Shown here one piece after another: positions 15,077-22,016 of a stretch of DNA of 25,223 nt. Origin of the DNA: Mucilaginibacter_A sp964244955. GTDB lineage: Bacteria > Bacteroidota > Bacteroidia > Sphingobacteriales > Sphingobacteriaceae. The translations under genes and the position numbers were made by a program. Numbering within the stretch: position 1 is the stretch's first letter; every line of letters begins with the position of its first letter. The notes under the pieces are model-generated. The model searched no databases. It was not told the origin of the DNA and was given only the letters and a program-made list of their open reading frames with translations. The stretch covers positions 1 through 25,223 of the forward strand of contig CAXTKQ010000051.1 of the NCBI GenBank assembly GCA_964244955.1, given 5' to 3'.

Positions 15077-15421
15077 ATGTTAAGTTCAATGTATTTGTTT
15101 TTGAATATCGGTACGCCAGAATTGATCCTGATCCTGGGTGTTGCCCTGCTTCTTTTTGGCGGTAATAAATTGCCGGAACTGGCGCGCGGCTTGGGAAAAG
15201 GGATCCGTGAGTTTAAAGAAGCTTCAGATGGGGTAAAAAGGGAAATCCATAACCAGATCAACAGTTTTGACGAGGTAAAGATCAACCACGACACACCGGT
15301 TTCCAACACCACTTCAACTACTGTTACTGATGTTGCCCCGCTTGACCAGCCTGAAATTACGCCGCATCAAACTTATCCTTCAGAAAACCATCCGCATTCA
15401 ACTTCTACCGAAATTAAATAA
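15077..15421 (+). CDS. tatA: Sec-independent protein translocase TatA/E, long C-terminal tail
   Basis: This 114-aa protein has one N-terminal membrane helix ('ELILILGVALLLFGGNKLPE') and the amphipathic helix 'LARGLGKGIREFKEA', the TatA signature. TatA oligomers form the pore-like element through which folded twin-arginine substrates cross the inner membrane. The tail after residue 60 is Thr/Ser/Pro-rich and longer than in the neighbouring copy. The ATG at 15077 places four residues before a second ATG (15089), and either could initiate. No tatC or tatB-like gene is present in the window. Confidence 0.9.
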   Translation: MLSSMYLFLNIGTPELILILGVALLLFGGNKLPELARGLGKGIREFKEASDGVKREIHNQINSFDEVKINHDTPVSNTTSTTVTDVAPLDQPEITPHQTYPSENHPHSTSTEIK

Positions 15422-15452
15422 TCAAGTTTTTAACCATTAAATCATAAATATC

Positions 15453-15668
15453 ATGGGTGGATTAGGTGCACCAGAAATCATTTTAATATTAGCAGTAGTT
15501 TTATTGTTGTTCGGCGGAAAAAAAATCCCTGAACTGATGAAAGGCTTGGGTAAAGGCGTGAAAGAGTTTAAAGACGCTTCCAACGAACCAACATCCACCA
15601 CAACTACCACTAACCCTTCTGCAACAACAACGACTGCAGAACGCAGGGACGAAAAAACTACATTGTAG
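15453..15668 (+). CDS. tatA: Sec-independent protein translocase TatA/E, short copy
   Basis: This 71-aa TatA-family protein has the helix 'EIILILAVVLLLFGGKKIPE' followed by 'LMKGLGKGVKEFKDA'. It lies 31 bases after the longer tatA and is almost certainly co-transcribed with it; both are ended by the terminator at 15724-15768. The N-terminal 50 residues of the two proteins are closely similar, which suggests tandem duplication followed by divergence of the tails. The tail is a short Thr-rich stretch. One copy may act in a TatB-like or TatE-like role, but the sequence cannot settle which. Confidence 0.92.
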   Translation: MGGLGAPEIILILAVVLLLFGGKKIPELMKGLGKGVKEFKDASNEPTSTTTTTNPSATTTTAERRDEKTTL

Positions 15669-15723
15669 TTAATTTTTTCGTTACCAAAACTTATAATTTT
15701 AGCATAAGCGTAAGCTGTGTATT

Positions 15724-15768
15724 AACTTACTGTAAATAAGCTTCGGTTTATTTACAGTAAGTTTTTTT
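15724..15768 (+). terminator. Strong intrinsic terminator with UUCG tetraloop after the tatA pair
   Basis: AACTTACTGTAAATAA (15724-15739) pairs perfectly with TTATTTACAGTAAGTT (15748-15763). The stem extends by a G-T and a C-G pair to a TTCG tetraloop (15742-15745) and is followed by a T run to 15768. The gatA ATG begins only 15 bases after the T run, so the hairpin could also act as a leader attenuator of gatA. Confidence 0.88.
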
Positions 15769-15782
15769 ATATTGGCAGCCTT

Positions 15783-17213
15783 ATGAAATTTTATTCTTCC
15801 CTAAAAGAAGTTCAGGAGGATTTAAGCAGCGGCCAAACCTCGGTTGTTGCTTTGGTTCAATACTATCTGGACAGAATAAACCAGCATCAGGATTTAAACG
15901 CTTTTAACGAAGTTTTTGCTGAGGAAGCTTTGCGCGATGCTTCTTTTATCGACCAAAAATTAGCGAACAAAACCGCTGGCCGCCTGGCTGGAATGGTGAT
16001 TTGCATCAAAGATAATATTTGCTACAAAGGCCATCAGGTTACCGCTTCTTCGCGAATTTTAGAAGGATTTAAGTCCGTTTTTTCGGCAACTGTTTTAGAA
16101 AGGTTATTGGCCGAAGATGCAATCATTATTGGCCGATGTAACTGCGATGAGTTTGCGATGGGCGGCTCAAACGAAACTTCCTACTATGGGCCGGTCAAAA
16201 ATTTTAGGGATGTAAAAAGAGTATCCGGCGGCTCATCGGGCGGCGCGGCCGTGGCTGTTCAAGCTGATTTGTGTTTGGCCGCTTTGGGTACAGATACCGG
16301 CGGTTCCGTTCGGCAGCCGGCTTCTTTTTGCGGCGTTATCGGTTTAAAACCAACTTACGGCCGTGTTTCGCGGCACGGCATTATTGCCTACGCTTCTTCT
16401 TTTGACCAGGTGGGGCCGATTACACGTTCCGTTTCTGATGCTGCTTTGTTGATGGAAATTATGGCCGGAAACGATGATTACGACAGTACGGCTGCCTTAA
16501 ACCCGGTTCCCAAATATACCCAACACTTAAAAAGTACCGGTAAAAGAAGCATTGCCTATATTCAGGAAATTTTGGAAAGTGAAGGTGTGGAGCAGGAAAT
16601 CAAAGACCTGATGAGCCAGAAAATTGCACAGCTAAAAGCCGATGGCCACAGGGTTGAGCCTGTTTCTTTTGAGTATCTGAGTTACGTAGTCCCAACTTAT
16701 TATGTGTTGACTACAGCCGAAGCTTCTTCCAACCTTTCCCGTTATGATGGTGTGCATTTTGGTTACCGCAGCCCAAATGCAACGGATACAGAAACAACTT
16801 ACACCAAAACACGGACGGAAGGTTTTGGCGAAGAAGTGAAACGCCGCATCATGCTCGGCACTTTTGTGCTAAGTTCGGGCTATTATGATGCTTATTATGC
16901 CAAAGCGCAGAAAGTGAGGCGTTTAATCAAAGAAAAAACTGAAGAAATTTTAAGTCATTACGATTTTATCCTTACGCCGACCACACCAATGGCCGCTTTC
17001 CATATCGGCGAAATTGTAAAAGATCCCATCGTAATGTACCTGGAAGATATTTTTACCGTTCAGGCATCTTTGGCCGGGATTCCCGCAATTTCTTTGCCTG
17101 TAGGCAACAATGCCCATAATTTGCCGTTAGGTTTGCAGTTGCTTGCCCCGGCTTTTGCTGAAGACAAGTTGTTGGAATTTTCGGAATATTTTTTAAAACT
17201 TGCATCGGCATAA
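15783..17213 (+). CDS. gatA: Aspartyl/glutamyl-tRNA amidotransferase subunit A
   Basis: This 476-aa amidase-signature enzyme is the glutaminase subunit of GatCAB. It releases ammonia from glutamine to convert Glu-tRNA(Gln), and often Asp-tRNA(Asn), to the correctly charged forms. The Ser-cisSer-Lys triad is visible as Lys76 ('CIKDNI'), Ser151 in 'RVSGGSSGGAAVAV' and Ser175 in 'GTDTGGSVRQPA', at the spacing of characterised GatA proteins. Length is normal. gatB and gatC are not in the window, so the complex is encoded at separate loci. The gene starts 15 bases beyond a strong terminator, and the lytic transglycosylase follows after 27 bases. Two exact TAAAAGAAGCAT copies lie inside it. Confidence 0.95.
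   Translation: MKFYSSLKEVQEDLSSGQTSVVALVQYYLDRINQHQDLNAFNEVFAEEALRDASFIDQKLANKTAGRLAGMVICIKDNICYKGHQVTASSRILEGFKSVFSATVLERLLAEDAIIIGRCNCDEFAMGGSNETSYYGPVKNFRDVKRVSGGSSGGAAVAVQADLCLAALGTDTGGSVRQPASFCGVIGLKPTYGRVSRHGIIAYASSFDQVGPITRSVSDAALLMEIMAGNDDYDSTAALNPVPKYTQHLKSTGKRSIAYIQEILESEGVEQEIKDLMSQKIAQLKADGHRVEPVSFEYLSYVVPTYYVLTTAEASSNLSRYDGVHFGYRSPNATDTETTYTKTRTEGFGEEVKRRIMLGTFVLSSGYYDAYYAKAQKVRRLIKEKTEEILSHYDFILTPTTPMAAFHIGEIVKDPIVMYLEDIFTVQASLAGIPAISLPVGNNAHNLPLGLQLLAPAFAEDKLLEFSEYFLKLASA
15937..15948 (-). repeat. TAAAAGAAGCAT, intragenic inverse copy in gatA
   Basis: ATGCTTCTTTTA on the plus strand, followed by TC so that the inverse strand reads GATAAAAGAAGCAT as in intergenic copies. It encodes part of 'RDASFIDQK'. 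This is the only copy lying inside a gene in antisense orientation. Confidence 0.7.
16541..16552 (+). repeat. TAAAAGAAGCAT, intragenic copy in gatA
   Basis: An exact 12-mer preceded by CCGG, encoding 'GKRSIAYI' at the start of a strand where other GatA proteins have similar basic residues. This is the second copy within gatA, about 600 bases from the first. Confidence 0.7.
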
Positions 17214-17240
17214 AAGCCTTCGCAACCTAATTATTTTTGA

Positions 17241-18698
17241 ATGAAGAAATTTATAGTGATTACGTATTGTTTATTGATCGCTGGTTTTACCCAGGCACAA
17301 CGCAAAAAAACTGCATTACAGCAAACCAACTTACCGCAAAGAGATACAACTATAAATTTAAAAGTTAAACAGGTAATCAACCTAACTTCTATTACCCGGG
17401 CTACAAAAACTATTCCAACTATTCTGCGCAGCGATACTTTGGTGCCTGTTCCGGTTGTTGATGAACTTTTGATGACCTCTTACCAAAACATGGTGTACAA
17501 ACACCGTCTGGATTCTATACAAAAAAAGATTCCTCTGGACTATAATGAGTACGTTCAAAGCTACATTGATATTTACACGGCGCAACGGCGAAAAGCTTCT
17601 ATGTCTAAAATTATCGGCTTGGCCAAATACTACTTCCCGATTTACGAAAAGGCTTTCCGCGATGCCAATATGCCCGAAGAACTTAAATTTTTGTCGGTTG
17701 TAGAATCCGCTTTGAACCCCAACGCCGTTTCCAGGGTTGGCGCAACCGGCCCGTGGCAGTTTATGTTTGCAACAGCACGTTTGTACGGTTTAAAAATGGA
17801 TAACTACGTAGATGAACGTAAAGACCCAATCCAGGCCAGTTATGCAACCGCCAAATATTTGCGGGATGCTTACAATGATTTTGGCGACTGGCTGCTGGCC
17901 ATTGCTTCTTACAATTGCGGAAAAGGAAATGTGGTGCGTGCCATGCAACGTTCCGGCGGAAACGATTTTTGGTCAATCAGAAATTATCTTCCTGCCGAAA
18001 CCCGCGGTTATGTTCCGGCTTTTATTGCCATCGCTTATGTGATGAATTTTTATGGCAAGCACCAAATCATTCCCGAAGAATGTAATTTTTCGATTAAAAC
18101 GGATTCGGTATTGGTTAACAAGTTTGTTTCGCTGGGCAATCTATCCAAAGCCTTAAACATCGAGCTTTCGGAAATGGCCATCCTCAATCCATCTTACAAA
18201 AAACGCATTGTAAACGGTACGGCCGCTAAACCGAAACGTTTGATTATCCCCAAAACTTCAACTTCTGATTTCGGTAATGTTTATGCTGCGCTGAATGATT
18301 TGGACGATGATGTAAAACCAACTTTTGCTTCCAATCCGGAGGACGCAACAGATGCCGTCAGCATAAAATACCACCGGATTAGACGTGGCGAAACGTTATC
18401 ATCCATTGCCAACCATTACGGTGTGGAAGTGCAGGATTTAAAAGTTTGGAACCATTTGCACCGCCGCGGGATTGTGCCCGGCCAAAAATTGCTGGTAAAA
18501 GAAGCATCGGGCAATGAAGTTGCTTCTCCAGAAAAAAAATCAATAAAAAGTTACTATACTTACAAGGTTAGAAGGGGCGATACTTTGAACGTGATTGCTG
18601 ATAAATACGATGCTTCGGTTGAAAGCATTAAATCATTAAACACGCTGAGGAGCAACCGCTTGCATACCGGCATGACGCTTAGGATTAACCGCAGTTAA
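17241..18698 (+). CDS. Lytic transglycosylase with LysM domains (MltD-like)
   Basis: This 485-aa exported protein has a signal peptide ending near 'GFTQAQ'. An SLT-type lytic transglycosylase domain spans about 135-280, with catalytic Glu155 in 'LSVVESALNPNAVS', then 'GATGPWQFM' and 'IASYNCGKGNV'. Two clear C-terminal LysM peptidoglycan-binding domains follow at about 377-419 ('RIRRGETLSSIANHYG') and 439-483 ('YKVRRGDTLNVIADKY'). A weaker LysM-like segment may lie at about 290-337. Such enzymes cleave glycan strands to 1,6-anhydro ends during wall remodelling, in the periplasm or at the outer membrane. It lies 27 bases after gatA, probably in the same transcript, and is ended by a strong terminator. 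An exact TAAAAGAAGCAT encodes 'VKEAS' in the linker between the LysM domains. Confidence 0.93.
   Translation: MKKFIVITYCLLIAGFTQAQRKKTALQQTNLPQRDTTINLKVKQVINLTSITRATKTIPTILRSDTLVPVPVVDELLMTSYQNMVYKHRLDSIQKKIPLDYNEYVQSYIDIYTAQRRKASMSKIIGLAKYYFPIYEKAFRDANMPEELKFLSVVESALNPNAVSRVGATGPWQFMFATARLYGLKMDNYVDERKDPIQASYATAKYLRDAYNDFGDWLLAIASYNCGKGNVVRAMQRSGGNDFWSIRNYLPAETRGYVPAFIAIAYVMNFYGKHQIIPEECNFSIKTDSVLVNKFVSLGNLSKALNIELSEMAILNPSYKKRIVNGTAAKPKRLIIPKTSTSDFGNVYAALNDLDDDVKPTFASNPEDATDAVSIKYHRIRRGETLSSIANHYGVEVQDLKVWNHLHRRGIVPGQKLLVKEASGNEVASPEKKSIKSYYTYKVRRGDTLNVIADKYDASVESIKSLNTLRSNRLHTGMTLRINRS
18496..18507 (+). repeat. TAAAAGAAGCAT, intragenic copy in the LysM linker
   Basis: An exact 12-mer preceded by GG. 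It falls at the boundary between the first LysM domain and the Ser/Lys-rich linker, a place where a short insertion or substitution would be tolerated. Confidence 0.7.
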
Positions 18699-18720
18699 TT
18701 TTCAGAACCAAAGCCTGTCA

Positions 18721-18756
18721 AAAAGTCCCGGTACTTCTTTTACCGGGACTTTTTTT
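18721..18756 (+). terminator. Strong intrinsic terminator after the lytic transglycosylase
   Basis: AAAAGTCCCGGTA (18721-18733) pairs perfectly with TACCGGGACTTTT (18741-18753) across the loop CTTCTTT, followed by T's to 18756. It ends the gatA-transglycosylase unit. The flanking A and T runs also make it plausible in the reverse direction. maeB begins 30 bases later, leaving little space for a separate full promoter. Confidence 0.88.
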
Positions 18757-18786
18757 ACCTGTAAAAATTCATAAACCTAAAAAACG

Positions 18787-21072
18787 ATGAGTAAAAGAAG
18801 CAAGGTAGATAACCGTAAACAGGATGCGCTGGATTACCATTCTTCGGGCAGGCCGGGAAAAATCCAGGTGATTCCAACCAAACCTACGCAATCCCAGCGC
18901 GACCTTTCTCTGGCTTATTCGCCCGGCGTGGCCGAACCTTGTTTGCGCATTGCCGAAAACCAGGAAGATGCTTATAAATACACGGCCAAAGGCAATTTGG
19001 TGGCCGTCATCAGCAACGGTACGGCAGTATTGGGTTTGGGCGATATTGGCCCGGCGGCCAGCAAACCGGTGATGGAAGGCAAAGGCTTGCTGTTTAAGAT
19101 TTTTGCAGATATTGATGTGTTCGACCTGGAACTAAATACTAAAAATGTTGATGAATTTGTACAAATTGTAAAAGCGCTCGAACCAACTTTTGGCGGTGTA
19201 AACCTCGAAGACATTGCGGCACCGCTGTGTTTTGAAATTGAGCGGCGGCTGAAAGAGGAAATGAAAATCCCGGTGATGCACGACGACCAGCACGGAACGG
19301 CCATTATTTCTGGTGCCGCGTTGATGAATGCCGTTGAAATTCAGCATAAAAAATTGGACGAAATTAAAATGGTGATCAATGGCGCCGGTGCGGCGGCTAT
19401 TTCCTGTTCAAAATTGTACCTCGCCATCGGTGTAAAAAAAGAAAATTTGGTGATGTTTGACAAAGACGGTTTGCTGCACCACGGCCGCACCGATTTGGAC
19501 GACATCCGCAAACAGTTTTTCACCGACAGAACCGATGTGAAAACTTTGGCCGATGCCATGAAAGGTGCCGATGTGTTTATCGGATTATCCGCAGGAAACG
19601 TAGTTACGCCGGAAATGCTGCTGACAATGGCCGAAAACCCGATTGTTTTTGCGATGGCCAATCCGGTTCCTGAGATTTCTTATGAACTGGCTACCGAAAC
19701 CCGCAAAGATTTGATTATGGCAACCGGACGTTCTGATTATCCAAACCAAGTAAACAACGTGTTGGGTTTTCCTTATATTTTTAGAGGTGCCCTGGATGTC
19801 CGTGCAACCGGCATCAACGAAGAAATGAAACTGGCAGCCGTAAAAGCGATTGCCGAACTGGCCAAAATGCCGGTTCCTGAAGAAGTGAACTTAGCTTACA
19901 ATGCCCGTAATTTTAAGTTTGGCAAAGATTATATCATCCCCAAACCGGTTGATTCCAGGCTCATCACTACCGTTTCTACAGCCGTGGCCAAAGCGGCCAT
20001 GGATTCGGGCATTGCCGGCAAACATATTTTGGATTGGGATGCTTACCACGAAGAACTCATTAGCCGTTTAGGTAAAGAAGACAAGTTGATGCGCAGTATT
20101 TCGGGCAAAGCTAAGTTGGAACCGAAGCGCGTGGTTTTTGCCGAAGCAGATAATTACAAGATTTTAAAATCGGCACAAATAGTCCGCGATGAAGGTATTG
20201 CCACGCCAATTTTGCTGGGCAATAAAGAAAAAATCAGGGAAATTATGCTGGCCAATGACTTGGATTTGGAAGGCGTGGAAATTATCAACCCGCAATTGAC
20301 TTCAGAAAAATCCGAAAAGTACGCCAACTTCCTGTTCAAGAAACGCCAACGCCGCGGCATTACTTTGTTTGATGCCCGAAAAATGATGCTCAACCGAAAT
20401 TATTACGGTGCTTCCATGGTTCAGTTTGGCGATGCCGATGTTTTGATCTCGGGCCTGACCCGAAACTATGCGGCAACGGTGAAACCGGCTTTGCAAGTCA
20501 TCGGCACAGAACCCGGCGTAAAAATAGTGGCCGGCATGTACATGATGATTACCAAACGCGGCCCGGTGTTTTTTGGCGATACTACGGTAAACGTCAACCC
20601 GGACGCACAGCAATTGGTGGATATTACGGTGCTGATTGAGCGGTCTGTCCGTCAGTTTGTAAAGCCGCGTGTGGCCATGCTTTCTTACTCCAACTTTGGT
20701 TCAAACGAAGGCATTGTTCCCGAAAAAACACGGGAAGCAGTACGCCTTCTGCACGAGCAATATCCGGAAATGGTGGTTGACGGCGAGATGCAGGCCAACT
20801 TTGCCATGAACCCAACTTTGCTGAAAGACAACTATGGTTTTTCGAGTTTAAACGGTGCGCCGGCAAATACGCTGATCTTTCCAAACCTCGAATCGGGCAA
20901 TATTGCTTACAAGCTGTTGCAAGAAATTGGCGGTGCCGAAGCGGTTGGCCCGATTTTGCTGGGCATGAACAAACCAGTGCATGTGTTGCAGTTGGGTAGT
21001 TCGGTACGCGAAATTGTAAACGTAGTTACCATTGCCGTTGTGGACGCACAAACCAAAGCCGCGCAACACTGA
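18787..21072 (+). CDS. maeB: NADP-dependent malic enzyme with C-terminal phosphotransacetylase-like domain
   Basis: This 761-aa cytoplasmic enzyme decarboxylates malate to pyruvate, producing NADPH. The malic-enzyme core shows 'LAYSPGVAEPC' (42-52), the metal/substrate motif 'VMHDDQHGTAI' with Asp166 and Asp167, and the dinucleotide-binding 'INGAGAAAISCSKLYL' (about 197-212). From about residue 430 a phosphate acetyl/butyryltransferase-like domain follows ('KRVVFAEADNYKILKSAQIV' to the C-terminus), the arrangement of MaeB-type enzymes, in which it is regulatory and not catalytic. Length is normal. The first codons contain TAAAAGAAGCAA, one base from the dispersed motif. The TGA stop is followed within two bases by the second dispersed repeat. 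Confidence 0.96.
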   Translation: MSKRSKVDNRKQDALDYHSSGRPGKIQVIPTKPTQSQRDLSLAYSPGVAEPCLRIAENQEDAYKYTAKGNLVAVISNGTAVLGLGDIGPAASKPVMEGKGLLFKIFADIDVFDLELNTKNVDEFVQIVKALEPTFGGVNLEDIAAPLCFEIERRLKEEMKIPVMHDDQHGTAIISGAALMNAVEIQHKKLDEIKMVINGAGAAAISCSKLYLAIGVKKENLVMFDKDGLLHHGRTDLDDIRKQFFTDRTDVKTLADAMKGADVFIGLSAGNVVTPEMLLTMAENPIVFAMANPVPEISYELATETRKDLIMATGRSDYPNQVNNVLGFPYIFRGALDVRATGINEEMKLAAVKAIAELAKMPVPEEVNLAYNARNFKFGKDYIIPKPVDSRLITTVSTAVAKAAMDSGIAGKHILDWDAYHEELISRLGKEDKLMRSISGKAKLEPKRVVFAEADNYKILKSAQIVRDEGIATPILLGNKEKIREIMLANDLDLEGVEIINPQLTSEKSEKYANFLFKKRQRRGITLFDARKMMLNRNYYGASMVQFGDADVLISGLTRNYAATVKPALQVIGTEPGVKIVAGMYMMITKRGPVFFGDTTVNVNPDAQQLVDITVLIERSVRQFVKPRVAMLSYSNFGSNEGIVPEKTREAVRLLHEQYPEMVVDGEMQANFAMNPTLLKDNYGFSSLNGAPANTLIFPNLESGNIAYKLLQEIGGAEAVGPILLGMNKPVHVLQLGSSVREIVNVVTIAVVDAQTKAAQH
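18792..18803 (+). repeat. Near-copy of TAAAAGAAGCAT at the maeB start
   Basis: TAAAAGAAGCAA matches 11 of 12 bases and begins five bases after the A of the maeB ATG, encoding 'SKRSK'. Unlike all other copies it lacks the G two bases upstream, so it may be coincidental. Confidence 0.4.
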
Positions 21073-21074
21073 TT

Positions 21075-21096
21075 TTTTACCGGTAAAAACAGTATC
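21075..21096 (-). repeat. Second dispersed repeat, copy after maeB
   Basis: On the minus strand this reads GATACTGTTTTTACCGG and then TAAAA. It begins two bases after the maeB TGA. The ACCGGT at its centre is self-complementary and flanked by TTTT and AAAA, so the transcript could form a small hairpin. Confidence 0.65.
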
Positions 21097-21159
21097 AGCT
21101 TTTCTGCTTCCTGAAAAAATAGTTAGGGCTTGTTTAAAAATCAACACAATAAAAAACCA

Positions 21160-21237
21160 ATGCTTCTTTTAGCCCATAAAAATTGGTGGTTAGATCAACT
21201 TAACCACTTACTGATTTTTAGTTGATAAAAGAAGCAT
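21160..21237. repeat. Inverted-pair (palindromic) element built from the TAAAAGAAGCAT repeat, copy 2
   Basis: The left arm ATGCTTCTTTTA (21160-21171) continues as GCCCATAAAAATTGGTGG. The right arm ends TTTTTAGTTGATAAAAGAAGCAT (core 21226-21237). The 12-base ends are perfect inverse complements, and the AAAAAT and TGGTTA/TAACCA segments inside also pair. Total length is 78 bases. The interior resembles that of the element at 1770-1863. Confidence 0.8.
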
Positions 21238-21242
21238 GGGCT

Positions 21243-21325
21243 GTCATCCTGAACTGGTTTCAAAGTCCCTCAAAAACAAAATAACAAGCCAGCTATATGG
21301 GATGCCGAAACAAGCCCAACATGAC
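21243..21325. repeat. Long imperfect hairpin repeat (GTCATCCTGAACTGG type)
   Basis: The left arm begins GTCATCCTGAACTGGTTTCA and the right arm ends GAAACAAGCCCAACATGAC. They are imperfect inverse complements over about 27 bases, both reaching a CCC/GGG pair. From memory, GTCATCCTGAAC...GTTTCA hairpins of this kind are common intergenic repeats in Sphingobacteriaceae and related bacteria. I cannot confirm that here. Confidence 0.6.
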
Positions 21326-21337
21326 AAAAGCGCAACA

Positions 21338-21366
21338 CACCAATTTTTAGGTGGTAAAAGAAGCAT
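21338..21366 (+). repeat. TAAAAGAAGCAT repeat unit upstream of ruvA
   Basis: CACCAATTTTTA, GGTGG, then TAAAAGAAGCAT (21355-21366). This is the clearest single example of the full 29-base unit. It lies 40 bases upstream of the ruvA ATG in the sense orientation. Confidence 0.85.
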
Positions 21367-21406
21367 CGAAAATATTATCAGCAAAATTTAAAAAAGCAAT
21401 TAATAG

Positions 21407-21994
21407 ATGTACGATTATATCCAGGGAAAACTGGCGTTTAAATGCCCGGCCTACGTGGTGATTGATGCCTGCGGCGTGGGCTATCATATCAATATTTCCC
21501 TTCATACTTATGCTGCACTTTCGGTAAACGAAAATAACTGTAAACTCTTTACCTGGCTTCACGTAAAAGAAGACGCACATACGCTGTACGGTTTTGCAGA
21601 TGAAGGCGAAAGAAGGCTGTTTTTGCACCTGATATCCGTATCAGGGATTGGTGCCGCCACTGGCCGAATGATGCTTTCTTCCATCACACCTGCAGAAATA
21701 CAGCAGGCCATCATCAAAGGCGATGTGCCTTTGATACAGCGGATTAAGGGAATAGGGCCGAAATCTGCACAAAGGATAATTTTGGAGCTGCAGGACAAGT
21801 TACGAAAAGAAGGGCCAGATTCTTTGATAACCGTTCCGGTAAGCCATACTGTTAAAGAGGAAGCTTTGTCTGCGTTGGTGATGCTGGGTTTCGCAAAAAA
21901 TGCAGCCGAAAAAGTAATCGACCAGGTTGTTAAAAAAGAAGAAGAAAATTTAACAGTAGAAAAATTGATAAAATTTGCTTTGAAAAACTTATAA
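21407..21994 (+). CDS. ruvA: Holliday junction branch migration complex subunit RuvA
   Basis: This 195-aa cytoplasmic protein binds four-way DNA junctions as a tetramer and loads the RuvB motor during recombinational repair. It shows the N-terminal OB fold ('YIQGKLAF...GVGYHINIS'). Two helix-hairpin-helix motifs follow, 'ISVSGIGAATGRMMLS' and 'IKGIGPKSAQRIILEL', then a linker and the C-terminal domain III ('EEALSALVMLGFAKNAAEKVI') that contacts RuvB. Length is normal and the ATG gives the canonical start. sprA begins 22 bases after its stop; the ruvA-sprA order is one I recognise in this phylum. Confidence 0.96.
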   Translation: MYDYIQGKLAFKCPAYVVIDACGVGYHINISLHTYAALSVNENNCKLFTWLHVKEDAHTLYGFADEGERRLFLHLISVSGIGAATGRMMLSSITPAEIQQAIIKGDVPLIQRIKGIGPKSAQRIILELQDKLRKEGPDSLITVPVSHTVKEEALSALVMLGFAKNAAEKVIDQVVKKEEENLTVEKLIKFALKNL

Positions 21995-22016
21995 TTACTA
22001 CTTTTTTGCTTGCAGG

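Larger units (their letters stand above)
21073..21406. other. Repeat-filled maeB-ruvA intergenic region (334 bases)
   Basis: No gene is seen. In order the gap holds an inverse copy of the second dispersed repeat, a palindromic element made of two opposed TAAAAGAAGCAT units, an unrelated long hairpin, and a further single unit. Together these cover more than half the gap. The ruvA promoter is not obvious; the stretch 21367-21406 is AT-rich without a clear TAnnTTTG. Confidence 0.7.

Noticed and set aside
20074..21072. A separate phosphotransacetylase (pta) gene
   Set aside because: The domain is in frame and continuous with the malic-enzyme core, which is the usual MaeB architecture.
1770..21366. 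Interpretation of the TAAAAGAAGCAT copies as a CRISPR array
   Set aside because: Copies are spread over 20 kb at irregular distances, in both orientations and inside genes, with no spacers and no cas genes.
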